From positions 186,001-250,000 of the forward strand of contig JAIVFJ010000059.1 of the NCBI GenBank assembly GCA_025765615.1: DNA of 64,000 nucleotides. The letters run 5' to 3'. The notes under the pieces were generated by a model, which worked only from the letters and a program-made list of their open reading frames with translations, did not search any database and was not told the origin of the DNA. The DNA comes from Zopfochytrium polystomum (taxonomy: Eukaryota; Chytridiomycota; Chytridiomycetes; Chytridiales; Chytridiaceae). The translations under genes were made by a program, and so were the position numbers. Positions 33,507 to 47,000 of this stretch are shown piece by piece; position 1 is the first letter of the stretch; every line of letters starts with the position of its first letter.

Positions 33507-36125
33507 CTACAGCTCTAAACGGCAATCTTGCGTGATGGCACTTAGCATTGACTGGATTAAATATCTAATGGACAGATTTGTTTGGCGCCCGGTTTTTTAT
33601 ATAACGAAGATGAAAAGTCGTCAGCTCCGAAGTGAGTCAAGAGCGATCGGAGGGAGGACAGGCGAAGGAGGAGGAGAGGCGCACAAGGTTCAAGTTGGGG
33701 ATTCGGAGTGACAGCGGGGAGAGCACAGCAAACCGGGCATATTTTCAAATTGGGAGGGGGCGGAATAAACTAAAACTCCAAACCTGCTCCCTCCCGACGC
33801 CGCAAAGTCGACATTATACCCCGGCCCGATGAGCGCGCCGAACTTTCCGTTGCACAGGTCCGCGTTTTCGTTGCCGCTGGCGTCGGACCAGCCGTTGACG
33901 TAGTCTGTCGCCGCCTCGGCGAGCTCGTGGGCGAGGATGTTGACCATGGAGTCGGCCGACAGGTTGTTGTTGACCGAAGTCGTCGCTCCGCGGTACGGGA
34001 TCTGCAGGCAGCCCGGGTTGCCGGAGAGGTCACCGGGGCAGGCGGTCGCGTCTGCTACGACCACCATATTGTACTGGCCGTTCCAGGTGTGGTATCCGCC
34101 TTTTTGGGGGAGACCAAGGTGGGGATGACGGGGTTGGGAGTGAAATTGAGGGGATGAAGTTTGGAAAATGGAAAATCCGGTTTGAGCAAAGACCTCGCGA
34201 GGGACAAGAAAAAGAAGAAAAAAAAACTTCTACTTCTACCACTTACAGTAGGCAGAGCAGATGGAAAGGGTGGAGTCCAAGCTCTCGCGAACGTCGGTGG
34301 CAAGGAAAAGGGCGTAGACCGCGTTCGGGCTGCCCTTTGGCCATCCGTTCGCTGCGGCCGCGGCGGCAACGACGGACTGTGCGTCGTTGCCGACGAGGTT
34401 CTTTCCCAGAGAGTACCCCGCGTCGACAAAGGCGCCAGCCCACCGTACCGCGTCCGTCACCGGTGTTCCGCTACCATCGGTGTAGGTTCGCTGTGGGATT
34501 TCATTGTGCAATTTTTTTTTGTGGAAGGGAGGGGGTGGGAAAGGGTATCCGCGTGTGACAGAGAGTGGGTGTGCGTCAGCGTAACTCTCTCCCAGCCAGA
34601 TGGAATCCTATCATTCTCACCACAACGTCCCACCAACGTGATTTTCCAACGGAGTTGGTGAACGTGGATATGACGCTGACAGTGTCGGAAGAGTGATTGC
34701 CGTAAAAAACGCCGTAAACGTCGATCTGCGTCGTCAACAGCGGGCCACTGAGCGAAACGGGAGTGAGAGAGGAGGAGCGCGCGAATGATTAGCTGCGATG
34801 GGTGAGTTGTTGTAACGAAATCGATTCTTTACCCGCCGTAAAAGATTACTGGACTGACGGACGGGGATGGTGCCGACGTGGTTGTGCTCGTCTGCCCACA
34901 ATTTCGGTCCAAAAATGCTTTTAGAAAGACTGCAAAGTCCCTACCCTCATTCAGCTCCCACAACGACAACTTACCGAGACTGGAGAGGGCGACGGGGACG
35001 ATGACGACGATGATGAAGAAGAAGTAAAAGCCGAGTCAGAGGAGGCTGTCGAAGGCGGCGGGGGTATCGCGCTCGTTGTCGTCGTCGTCGTTGCTGCCGT
35101 TGTTGTGGTGAAAACGATGGTGGCGGAGGGGTCGGGCGGGATGAACGAGTCGGAAACCGTGGGCGAGGTGGACGAGGCGAGGGTAGAGACAGTGACGACG
35201 GAGCTCGAGTCTCCGCTGCGCGTCTCCGGCGCTGGCGCCGCGCTGCTAGTTGCAGCGGTCGTTGCAACGGAAGACGAGGAGGAGGAGGAGGAAGCGGAAG
35301 AGGAAGACGAAGTCGACGGGGAAGATGACGGAGAAGACGATGACGACGACGACGACGACGACGGCGTCACTGACGAGGCAGAAGTCGATGACGACTCGGA
35401 CGGCGCGGGCGGCGACAAGGAAGGAGGGCTCGGCAGGGTCTCGGTCGACGTCGCCGAAGGGGGCGGCGTTTCCACGCGCTTCGACTCCGCTGTCGCGGAC
35501 GTCGTTGCGGCGGCGCCCGGTGGCGATGAGTTTTCCGCGCCGGCGGCGGAGGTGGCGGGCCTCCCGGCCGTTGTGCCGGTGGAGGAGGCCGTGCAGGTCT
35601 TGCCGGGCGGCTCAAGGCCGTTTACGGTCTTTTTCTTTTTGCGGGCCTGCAGCGGTGTCCGAGCAGCGGTGGTTGTGGTTGTGGTGGTTACGACAGTTGT
35701 GCCCCCGGAGCCGTCCCGCTCCTCCAGCCGTCCGCCGTCGAGTCCCTTTCTGCGGGGCGATTGGTGGGCCTGGGGGAGCATGACCTCGTATCTCTGGGAG
35801 CGGATTCTAGTTCGATGCAAATCGCGTGAGGGTGAGCGAGTTAAAAGGAACGAGTTTTCAACAGCGATGAAAGAAAATATAGACTCGAAATGGAAGGGGT
35901 CTCCTCGCTCGGGCCTGAATGGAGGGTTGTAGGGGTAAACAGTTCGTTTGCAGCTTACAAAAACATGGTCCGGGCGGACGAGCGCGGCGGCTCTGGTGCG
36001 GAGTCGGCATAAGAGAGTGCAGCCGCGGCGACGACGAATGCAGCGGCAAGGGCGAGGCCGACGAACGGTGACGGCGAGGGGTTGGCTCGCGGCGGTGCGC
36101 GCGTGGTGGTGGTGGTGGAGCCCAT
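33507..36125 (-). CDS. EXORDIUM / phosphate-induced protein 1 family, membrane-anchored with Ser-rich stalk
   Basis: Exons 36125-35959, 35806-34975, 34891-34833, 34747-34621, 34490-34247, 34099-33784 and 33564-33507 all close in frame (600 aa). Residues ~20-40 form one hydrophobic segment (FVGLALAAAFVVAAAALSYA), a signal anchor or uncleaved signal peptide. Residues ~60-330 are Thr/Ser-rich, an extracellular stalk. The C-terminal ~270 residues carry the family pattern: SPVIFYGGG, LLTTQIDVYGVFYG, STFTNSVGKSRWWDVV, ALFLATDV, NILAHELAEAATDYVNGW, NENADLCNG and terminal SRYLIQ. The family is best known from plants, where EXORDIUM affects cell expansion. In this protein HELAEAATD could be taken for a metalloprotease HExx motif, but it fits the EXO consensus. 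Function in fungi is unknown. Confidence 0.82.
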
Positions 36126-36964
<839 letters not shown>

Positions 36965-38586
36965 CTAAAACTTGACCAGCTTCTCGATGGCGTCCACGCA
37001 GCGAATCATGCTCGGGACGTAAAACTTTTCAAACACCAGCGGGAAGGGAGCGTCCCAGCCGCACACGCGGCTGATGGGCGCTTCGAGCCGCAAGAAGCAG
37101 CGCTCCTGGATCGCCGCCGCGATTTCCGCGCCGAACCCGCCGGTCACCGGCGCCTCGTGGGTGATCAGCAATCGTCCGGTTTTGTTCACCGACTGGAGAG
37201 TGAGGCAAGCGGGCAAGCAGAGGCAAAAGAGAAAGAGAAATCGTCAGCAGGGCAAGGCGACCGAAATGGACGCAAGACGAGTAAAGGTACTTTGATTCAT
37301 AAAACAATACGCACTTTTGTAACCGCCTCGACGTCCCATGGAAGAATGCTGCGAAGGTCAATGACCTCGATGCTGATACCCGGATGCCGCCTCTCGGCCT
37401 CTGCCACGGCTTGCTCGACAGTGTAAAGCTGAGATCCCCAAGCTACAACAGTCACGTCTTTCCCCTCCTTCAAAACTTCGGCCTTTCCAAGAGGCAGCTC
37501 AAAGTCGTCGACGGGCACTTGTTCGACAGCAGCGCGGTACAGAATTTTCGGTTCCATAAACAAAACGGGGTTCTTGTCCCGGATCGAGGCCAGAAGCAGG
37601 CCCTTGGCTTGGGTTGGTGACCGGGGTATGACAACTTTCAAGCCGGGAGTGTGGGCAAAGTACGCCTCCGGGGATTGAGAGTGGTAGTGACCACCGTGAC
37701 CGACGGCCATAGACGGCATACGAATTGTGAGACCCCCAACGTCAAACTGGTTCCCCGAACGATACCGATACTTGGCAGCCTCATTGACGATCTGGTTGGC
37801 GGGGTACATATGAGAAACCACGGAGAGTCTCTGACATGGCGCGAAGATCATCATCAAACCTGATCGAAAGCTGGGAACACGTAGTCGGCGAACTGAATCT
37901 CAGCTATTGGGGTGTGCCCAACAGAGGCCATCCCGATCGCAAAGCCGACCAGTCCCTGCTCCGTTAGTGGCGTGTTGAAAACACGGTCGCGACCTAGAAT
38001 GCATGAATCGTTCCAATCAGTCGTATTTGCGTTGCTGGAATGTGCCGGGCGGCCCGGCATCGAGCAACACGTTACCGAATTTTTCGGCCAGTCCCATGGT
38101 GCATCGAAACACGCCGCCGAACGCCACATCCTCGCCAAAGACCACGGCCTTGTCGTCGGTTGACATTGCAGTTTCCAGAGCTTCGTTCACGGCCTGAAAC
38201 AAGTTCAGCTTCTTTGTCTCGGCTGTGTTTTGAGTTTGAGGGGTGTTTCGACGGTAAGTTGCACGCAAGTTACGCACGAATTACACGCGTTTACGCTCGT
38301 TTCAGGATCTTCCAAACGAGACGGCCAAAACAAAAAAAAAAAAGGTGCAAAAAAAGTGGGAGCTACCAGTCTTGATGAGTCCCTTGAGCTCAGGGTTCTG
38401 CAGCGCCTGCTCCTTGGTGTGGCGCAAGTATCGCGAGCTTCCCATTCCGGGTAAAAACCCCTCTGGTGGTGGTGGGGTGCCGCTCTGGGTCGCGGAGGCA
38501 GCGTAGGTTCGGCGTCCGGCGATGCTGGCACAGGGAAGACGATGGGCACGGCCACCGAGGAGGCGAAGGGATTGTGGTGGCGGCAT
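36965..38586 (-). CDS. BCKDHB: Branched-chain 2-oxoacid dehydrogenase E1 subunit beta, mitochondrial
   Basis: E1 alpha/beta decarboxylates the 2-oxoacids of Val, Leu and Ile in the mitochondrial matrix using thiamine diphosphate. Exons 38586-38367, 38222-38076, 37993-37860, 37791-37315 and 37192-36965 give 401 aa. The N-terminus ([17 protein letters not shown]...) is Arg-rich and looks like a transit peptide. Landmarks are [88 protein letters not shown] and [20 protein letters not shown], typical of BCKDHB. It is divergent from DHTKD1. Confidence 0.97.
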
Positions 38587-39504
38587 TATGATTGAGGGAA
38601 GGAGCAGCGCGAGCGGCGGTAGGGCAGCAGCAGCGAGACAGGTGGATGGGATGATGAGTGGATAGGCGGAACGAAGGAAGGATGGAGGGATGGAATCGGG
38701 TCGTCGACGTTGTCGTCGTCGTCGCCGCCGCCGTCGTTGTTTCGCGGTCGAGGGTCGGGTGGGGGTGGGTAGAAGGGTTTCGTCCGTGTCAGAGGAGCAG
38801 TGAAATCGACAATCGCGGGAGGGGTTTCTTTTCTTTCTTTTTTTTTTCTTTTTTCTTTAATTTTTGGCAACACAAAAGAAAGAACAAAAAACAAAGGTGC
38901 CCCCAATTATTCCAGATTAATGTGTCTGTCTGCCTGTCGTTGCTTCCTTTCCTTTTGGGCGCGCAAGAGGCTCTGGCGACGTCCCGAAACCGGACCGGGA
39001 CAAGGCGACAGATTGCATTTCCACACCTCCCTCTTCCCTCATTGTTGCATGTGATATTAATATCATTCAACGGCATTTACAAATAGCTGTGAATATTCTC
39101 GTTTCAGACTGTGGACTAATAAGACAGAAATAACGAGACAACGCGGGTACCGAAAGTACATCATATGCAACGCGCCCGCCCATTGTCCCCTCCCTCCCTC
39201 CCTCCCTCCCCCTCCCTTCCACCAGCCAGAGCGAGCGCACACCGTCGTTGCATCCCCCCTCTCCCAGCACCACCGACCGGCGCAACCCCCAACCCAGCGA
39301 GCGCAAGAGGGGTGCAAGCCGTTTCTTTGCATCATTTGTTCGTAAATAGCGACGTGAAGTGGCCCACATTCCGCACACAGCTGTTCCGCACACCGCACCG
39401 CGGGAGTCGGAGAAGCGGGCAAAGAAAAGAAAGGACAGAAAGAAACGGAGAAAAAACAAGTTTCTTTTCTCAACGACGACCAAAAATGGTCGTTTGAAGG
39501 CGCT

Positions 39505-39535
<31 letters not shown>

Positions 39536-39777
39536 AGAGCCCGAAGGCTGAGGGGACAGAGAGAGAAGAGAGACAGAGACAGAAGAGCGGAAAGTAATAC
39601 ACAAACGTGAGGAAAAAAAACAAAAAGCCAATTAATTCCAACACCTTGGGGCTCGCTCTCTTTCGCTCTCGCTCACCCACTCACTCACTCACACGCTCCC
39701 ACCCCGTCCCCTCGAATCGACACAAACGCGCCCACGCCCTGCTGCGCGCTAACCCTCTCCCCCGACAAAATCCTCCA
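38587..39777. promoter_or_regulatory. Shared divergent region between BCKDHB and DHTKD1
   Basis: These 1,191 bp lie between the start codons of two mitochondrial E1 enzymes. They contain a poly-T/poly-A zone (38825-38890), a (CCCT)n tract (39188-39220) and a GA microsatellite (39505-39531). I see no gene in it; the open frames are low complexity. Confidence 0.5.
39505..39531. repeat. (GA)n microsatellite
   Basis: About 27 bp of pure GA in the probable DHTKD1 promoter or 5' leader. Confidence 0.9.
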
Positions 39778-42700
39778 ATGCCAACACCCCTCTCGTGCAG
39801 CGCCTTGCTGCGTGCCGCTCGCGGGCCGTGCCCGCTCTTCCGCCTTCCCAGCGTTTCTTCCGCTGCCGCCACTTCGTTGGCAGCGGCGAAGCCTATTCGC
39901 TTTGGTTGCCCTTCCTCCGCGACGGCGACGGTCAGGACGACAGCACCGTCACGGCAATACCACTACGACAAGGACAATATATACGGCTTCCGCACCCCTC
40001 GGACCTTCTCCATCCCTGACTGTGAGTGACCTCACACTCAAGTTCGCAAGCATTACCCATAGCTAATCTTAATCCCCTCGTTTGACATTGCAGACTCCTC
40101 CGAAGAGCTGACGAACCGCGCAAAAGGCTCCAATCTCGTCCGGCTGGTGAACGCCTACCGCACCCATGGACACCGCCTGGCAAGCTTGGACCCACTCAAC
40201 CTCACCCCCCAGGACTCGTCCGCCCTCCCGGAACTGGATCCAGCCCGCTATGGACTGAACGGCTCCGACACGTTTGCCATCAAAGGAATCCTCAGCGCTC
40301 CCGGCGACGTGCAGCACATGACTGTCAACGAAGCCATCGCCCACCTTCAAAACACGTACGTGGGCCGCATCGGCTTTGAGTTCGCGCACATCCCCGACGC
40401 GAGCGAGCGGCGATGGTTGGATCAGACCGTCGAGGCGCGGAAAACCTCGTCGTCGTCGTCGTCGTCGTCGAACCTGACCAACGACCAGAGGAAGCGCATC
40501 CTCGAGATTCTGTCGCGCTCCGAGGTCTTTGACCACTTTATGGCGAAGCGCTTCCCGCAAGTCAAGCGCTACGGCCTCGAGGGCGCCGAGTCCATGATGG
40601 TCGTCTTGGATCAATTGTTCAAGGTGGCAAACCTGGGTAAAGTAAACAAACGCGCACAGGCAGTGCCACCATCCCCCCTTCCTCTCCTAGTAGCCCACCG
40701 CTCACCCGAACTACACACTACCGAAAACATTCACTAAACTACACGCTCCCACCACCGAAATGCAAAAGCCGGCGTGCACGAGATTATCCTGGGAATGCCG
40801 CACCGAGGCCGCCTCAATCTTTTGACCGATCTTCTCGACTACTCTCCCGAAGCGCTCTTCCACAAGATCAAAGGAAACTCAGAGTTTCCCGACGACGTAC
40901 CGGGCTGCGGAGACGTCCTTTCTCACCTTGGTGTGAAAACACGGATGCACTACGACGGCGCCCCTTCGGATCTGTTTGTGTCGCTTCTCCACAATCCATC
41001 TCACCTGGAGGCCGTGAACCCAGTCGCAGCCGGAAAAGCCCGCGCGCGCCAGATGCACCTCTACGAGGAAAAGGTCACGGGAAACCTCCTCGGAGACTGC
41101 CAGATCGGAGACCAGGTCATGTGTGTTCAGCTGCACGGAGATTCCGCGTTCACGGGCCAGGGGGTTGTGACGGAGACACTCGGACTATCAAACCTGCCGC
41201 ATTTCACGTGCGGCGGCAGCATTCACGTCATTGTGAACAACCAGATTGGGTACACGACCCCCGCGATGAACGCACGGAGCACCGTGTACACTTCGGATAT
41301 CGGCAAAATGATCAACGCACCGGTTATCCACGTCAACGCTGACCATCCCGAGGTTTATTCACAGATTGGCTGCGATTCAGTTTGTGGTCTAACCGCTGTG
41401 GGCGTTGACAAATAGGACGTTGTCGAGGCCACGAGAGTCGCTTTCGAGTATAGGCATCGGTTCCGTAAAGACGTTATTATTGATCTTATTGCCTACCGTC
41501 GCATGGGGCACAATGAGCTGGATGAGCCTGGTAATTTGCAGTCACGCAATTATGGATGTTCCGCGTCGCCGATCTGACTAAGCTTCGGTGGTTTTGTTTT
41601 ATATCTTGATCTCTTTCCCACCAGCTTTTACTCAACCTGTCATGTACAAGCACATTCGCGGGCGGCGTAGCGTTCCAGTTCTGTATGAAGAAAAGCTCCA
41701 GAGCGACGGTATCGTTTCCAAGGAGGAGGTTTCGAAGCTGCGCGACGGCTACTTTGCAAAGCTGGATGAGCATCTGCAAGCAAGCTATAACTACAAGCCG
41801 GTGGTAAGCGATCCTACACGTTTTGGCTTCTTCATTTGACACCGTCCTTTACTTTCTCTCCGTTTGAAGGCGGACACTCTCGAGGGCAAATGGTCCAAGA
41901 TGATTCTACCGCGAACTGCGGTCACGAAACTGGACACGGGCGTGGACGTTTCGACACTGACTGAGGTCGGCCGGGGATCTGTTAACAGCTTTGGCATCGT
42001 GAGTATCTTTGGCCCTAAGTCCTCTCGCTCTTTGTACCTGATATTGACCTTTTCCGCTTCGTTCATGCAGAAAGTGCACTCGCGCCTCGCAAAGTACCAC
42101 ATTGCTACGCGGTTACAGAAGCTTGAAAGTGGTACCGGTCTCGACTGGGCGACGTGCGAGGCCCTCGCCTTTGGGACCCTCCTCATCGAGGGCTACCACG
42201 TTCGAATCTCTGGCCAAGACGTTGGGCGCGGAACGTTTTCGCAGCGCCACGTCATGCTTGTAGACCAAGACGACGAGCGCACCGTCATCCCCCTCAACCA
42301 CCTCCTCGACGACCCCAAGAAGCAGGGAAAACTAGAAATCGCCAACTCTTCGCTCTCCGAGTTTGCCGTGCTTGGTTTTGAGACTGGAATCTCGTGGGAT
42401 AGCCCCAACCGACTGTGTATCTGGGAGGCTCAGTTTGGAGACTTTTTCAACGGAGCGCAGATTATCATTGACACTTACTTGGCGAGCGGGGAGAGCAAGT
42501 GGCTGAGGCAGTCTGGGCTTGTTATGCTCTTGCCGCATGGATATGACGGTGCTGGGCCGGAACACAGCAGTTGCAGAATCGAGCGATTTTTGCAGGTGCG
42601 TGGCACGGTCGCTTTCCACGAGGGAAAACGAATTTTTGCTCACTGACGGATTATGTACTGGTTTTCACTACCAGCTCTGTGACACCAAATTTGACTACAG

Positions 42701-43522
42701 CGATCCCACTCCCGACAACCCGAACATGCACGTTGTGAACCCCACGACACCGGCGCAGTACTACCACCTTCTTCGTCGCCAGGTAACAACCTTGCCGCTT
42801 CTTCGATTAAATCGCGTTTTTACGTGCTCACAAATACTTTCCATCTGGGTCGCCGCGGGGACTGGGGGATACAGATGAAACGCAACTTCCGGAAACCTCT
42901 CATCGTTGCGGGTCCGAAGCTGCTTCTTCGGCACGCGTCGGCGGTGTCAGACCTCGCCGAGATGGCTCCGGGAACGACGTTCCAGCCCGTCTTGTCGGAC
43001 GCGCCGTCGGACAGCGTGGAGCGTGTTGTTTTCTTGTCCGGAAAGTTGTTTTACGACGTTCACAAGGAGCGCAAGGCTCGCCAGATGGAGGGTAAGGTCG
43101 CGTTTGTGCGGCTCGAGGAGCTTGCGCCGTTCCCGTGGGAAGAGGTGAAGGCTGCTGTTGGAGGATTCCCGAACGCCAAAGGTATTTTGCCTCTCCCTTT
43201 TATTTATTGTTTCTCTCTACTTCTTTCTTCGTCTTCTTCTTTTTCCTTTTTTTTCATTCCGCTTTTCGACCTCAAACTTCTGCTGACCACCCTTCTCCTT
43301 CGCTCACTTTTGTACTCCATCAACGCAGAGTACATTTGGCTGCAGGAGGAGCACCAGAACCAAGGCGCGTACACGTTTGTGGCGCCGCGGATAGAGCAGC
43401 TCCTGCCGCGCGGGGCGTCGCTCGAGTACAAGGGCCGCGGGCCGATGGCGGCGCCGGCGACGGGCATCGGGGCGCGGCACAAGGCGGAGCAGGCGGCCGT
43501 GGTGGCGGCGTGTTTCGAGTGA
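39778..43522 (+). CDS. DHTKD1: 2-oxoadipate dehydrogenase E1 component (DHTKD1), mitochondrial
   Basis: DHTKD1 is the thiamine-diphosphate E1 that decarboxylates 2-oxoadipate in lysine and tryptophan breakdown. Exons 39778-40021, 40094-40636, 40769-41352, 41416-41530, 41625-41803, 41870-41998, 42071-42595, 42675-42782, 42875-43181 and 43329-43522 join to 975 aa (human ~919). The N-terminus is a Ser/Ala/Arg-rich transit peptide ending near [15 protein letters not shown]. Motifs are [94 protein letters not shown] (typical of DHTKD1 rather than OGDH), [15 protein letters not shown] and [21 protein letters not shown] poly-Ser insert (SSSSSSSSS) follows the N-terminal domain. One acceptor is A-rich (GCAAAAG). 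Confidence 0.95.
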
Positions 43523-44014
43523 TATGGGTGGAGATGGCTGGGATGGGTGGTGGTGGTGGGTGAGCGTGTTTGCGCGTGGCGAGTGCGAACGCGTGTGTGT
43601 GAGGTTGTGTGTGTGTGTGCGTGTGTGTGTGTGTGTGTGAGAGACAGACAGACAAAAGCCGTTTCTAAAAAAAGTCATTGAAGCTGGCAGATTTGCACGC
43701 TCTGTCGCTCCGATACACTCCGGGTTGAGCGGAGCAAGCCGACAACATGGAGAGGGATAGAGACAGACCCGATAGTGGCATGGCAGCACTGAAAGAAAGA
43801 AAGAAAGAAAGAAAGAAGACAAAAATATGGAAGGGAAAAAAGGGAAAGGAAAAAGAGAAACAACAACAGAAGAACTCTCTCTCTGTGCTCTCCCTCTCTC
43901 TCTCTCTCTTTCTCGCAATCAATCTCTCGAACACCGCCGCCCTCTCGTCCGTTTACCCCGCCTTCTCTCTCTCTTTCCCCCTTCCGGCCGAAGGCGCGCG
44001 CGCGCGTCCACTGA
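43523..44014. other. Intergenic region with GT and GAAA microsatellites
   Basis: DHTKD1 3' flank and F-box/ankyrin 5' leader. It holds a GT tract (43604-43646), GAAA repeats (43791-43817) and CT tracts (43876-43910). No gene is seen. Confidence 0.55.
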
Positions 44015-47000
44015 ATGAGAATGGGCCTTTTGGCATCGGCGTCGCCGCCGCGGCCGCCGCCACCGTCGGCCTCGCAACAGCATCATCGCTTACAGCAGCA
44101 GCAGCAGCAGCAGCAGCAACAGCAGGGCGGCGGCGGAAGGCGCTCCTTCTCGTCGGAAGCCAATTTTGGCCTCACCAGCACCGGCACCAGCACCAGCATT
44201 AACGCCGCTCACCCTTCTCCTCCTCACATCCTTTCGACCCACCAGCGCTCCCCCAACAAGCCCTCCGCTAACAACGGGCATAACTGCGGAAACAGCAACC
44301 ACAGCAGCGCGAAGATCCTGTCGTCCACCCACACCGTCCCCGCCGCAGGGTTTGCCTCTGGGCTGTCGCTGCCATCCTCCCCACAATCTCAGTCTTCCTT
44401 GGAGCCGTCCACCACTGGCCTCCTCGCAATTTCCCCGTCCCCTCGCCCTGCCATCCCCGACCCCACTACCGCCTCAGCACGGAGGCCGGCAACGGTCCGC
44501 TCGACAAAAACGCGGACAACGTTTGCGTCGGTAGATTTGGAGGCTGATAACTTCAACTCCACCTCGCCTCACACTGGTCAGGACTCGGCTGATTCGATGG
44601 ACGATGCCGGGCTAGTGGCTCTTCGCTATGCTGTCTCTGCCGCCCTCCGGATGGGTGATGGGTCTTCTCTTGCAGCCACACACCCTGCGTTCGTTCGCAG
44701 TGGCACTCTATCCAGCGGTCCTATTCGACGCAGCAGTGGTAACGGCATGTCGTCTGACGCCGTTGCTGAGCAGCCGAGGCCAATGTAGTTACTGCCTTTC
44801 CCCCCCCACCTTTCGCTACTCAACCGGCTTATCTCCTTGTATTTCGCAGGTCAAAGCAGATTGCTGCACTTTACAGGATTCTCCAAGAAGGCACCTGCCA
44901 AAGAACAGGGTTGCCAGAAGACCTTGCTCTTGCGGCTAACCAGCCGATGGTCCTCGCGCGAACCCTGGCAAAGACGATCCGGAGCGTCCAAATTCTCTGC
45001 AGCAGCGAAGTCGGTGGGTGACCCAAAATGAACAGCTTCTTTTTGCCGCTATTTTTAACCTTGCCTTTTCAAAAGACACTCGTCGCAACGCATCTTCCTG
45101 GAGTTTGGTGGAGCTCGTCACTCGTGGAGGAGCGGCGTCCACATCGTCGCTGTCATCGGAGTACGCTGCGAAAATGGACTACCTTTTGGACAGAGGGGCC
45201 TCCGCTGATGACCTGACCGCACCAGAAAACCTCGTCTTTGCGAGTAGAATAGGCCACACTCGGCTTGTGGCCCTCATCCTTGACCACGTCGCCACCCTTC
45301 CCACCTTTAGCGCCGAATCCTTCATCCTTCCGAGCATATCCGCTTGCCTGTCGAGTTCACAGGATCTGGGGACTTTGTTCCTTCTTCTTGCACATCCGAC
45401 AGCAGCACCAACGGAGCTACCCTCATCGTGGATTGTATCGTGGATCCGCAAAGCTGTTCATGCCACTCTCTCCTCTTCAGACATTGGTAAAGATCCTGTG
45501 CGGACTCTTAACCTCCTCCTTTCTTTCGTTTCTGCGCCTGGTATAACGTCTCAAGCCGTCGGCCTGGAACACTTACTGACGGCAGCCCAGCAAGGGCAGA
45601 ACCAGCTGCTGGAATGGATTTTGGCTCAAGGCTCGACGAAGCTTGTTGGTGATTCTGCCGTGCCGGTGGAAATTTCAGGAGATGAGGCATCATTGTGGAA
45701 GCGATTGCGTCAAAGCTTTGATTTGCCACGGAGAAATTCCACAATGTCCAGGCCCAGCTCCCGAACATCGAGAACTGTGCAGTTGACTCCAACAAGCGCC
45801 ACTCTGCGAAATAGCCCAACCGAAGAGGACGGTGTCCTTCCTGCCGAGCTGAACAGATTGGAGGCAATTACTATCGCCATCTATCGCAGTGTCATCCAAG
45901 GCTACCAGGAGTGTGTTCGAATCCTTTGTCAATCTTGGTTCATAGCGGCCTCGACGACTTGCAGTTGCAGCAAGAAGTCGATCGACTCCTGTCGACTGAC
46001 ATTGCAGGTTTGCAGAGACATCGCATCCAGCAGAGACGATTCCATCATTTGCGAACTCCTATCTTCTGTCCTGGATTCGAGCGAAATCCTTGCGAGGAAA
46101 CCGTCCAGCCGCCAGTCATTTTTCCACAAAATCTTCTCACCTGACAAGAAACGAAAAGTCGCCCCTCAATCCGATTACCACTTTCACCCACGAGTCAAGG
46201 AGCGTTGCACAAATTTAGGAAAAATACCCACAGACCAGCTGTCAGCTTACAGAAATGCTGTGGAATCCTACTTTTCGAACCTTCCCAACATATACGACCT
46301 CGTTGAACAGCTGGACCTGCCACAAGTAAAGCCTCCCAGCACGTCGTCTGCGGAGGCGTTGATGAGCATAGCGACGCGATCCGAAGGAGACACTCAGTCG
46401 GCAGTCGAGTCTGTTGTGCTCCCCAGCAGAGTAGGGGCAGTAACGGGAATGCTTGACTCCATACCTGACGACTCAGGACCTATGTTATCCGTGATGGACG
46501 ATCGCAGCGAAGCGAGATCCGGGGAGGTGACCGCTGTTGAGGGCGAGTCTCCCAACTCCCAAGCTTCGGTCATTTCCTCATCTTCACCGACACCCTCAAT
46601 ACGAGGGGCGCACGTCCCAGTCCATTCCACCGTTCCATTGAACTCCGACAGCAACGCCCAGTCTGGGGAAAATGCCTCATTTTCCAGTTCCCCGATCGAA
46701 CAGGAGAATGCCTCTACTTCCGCCCATGCCCTACTTATCCAAAATAAGACTTCATTACCGCCTCTTCCACACGCGCCAGACGCTTCTCCGGCTAGTTTAC
46801 TATCCACAATAAGCGAGCTGAAGAAGGAAATCAACCGCGAGATTGTCGCAACATCCACGTTTGAAGACGCGCCCTCACCCTCAAAAACCTCTGCGCCGCA
46901 ATTGTCTGCAAGCAGTTCCTATCTCTTTGATTTGGACGAAGAGTCCGAGGAAGAAAGCGACGGAGACGTTGCGCTGAAGCCTGAAGCGTCACCGCGGTAT

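Noticed and set aside
33910..33960. Zinc metalloprotease based on an HELAE sequence
   Set aside because: The surrounding residues (NILAHELAEAATDYVNGW) match the EXORDIUM family, and no further protease features are present.
35105..35932. Acidic plus-strand frame (275 aa) opposite the EXO gene stalk
   Set aside because: It is antisense to the Ser-rich stalk. The minus-strand exon joins in frame to six further exons.
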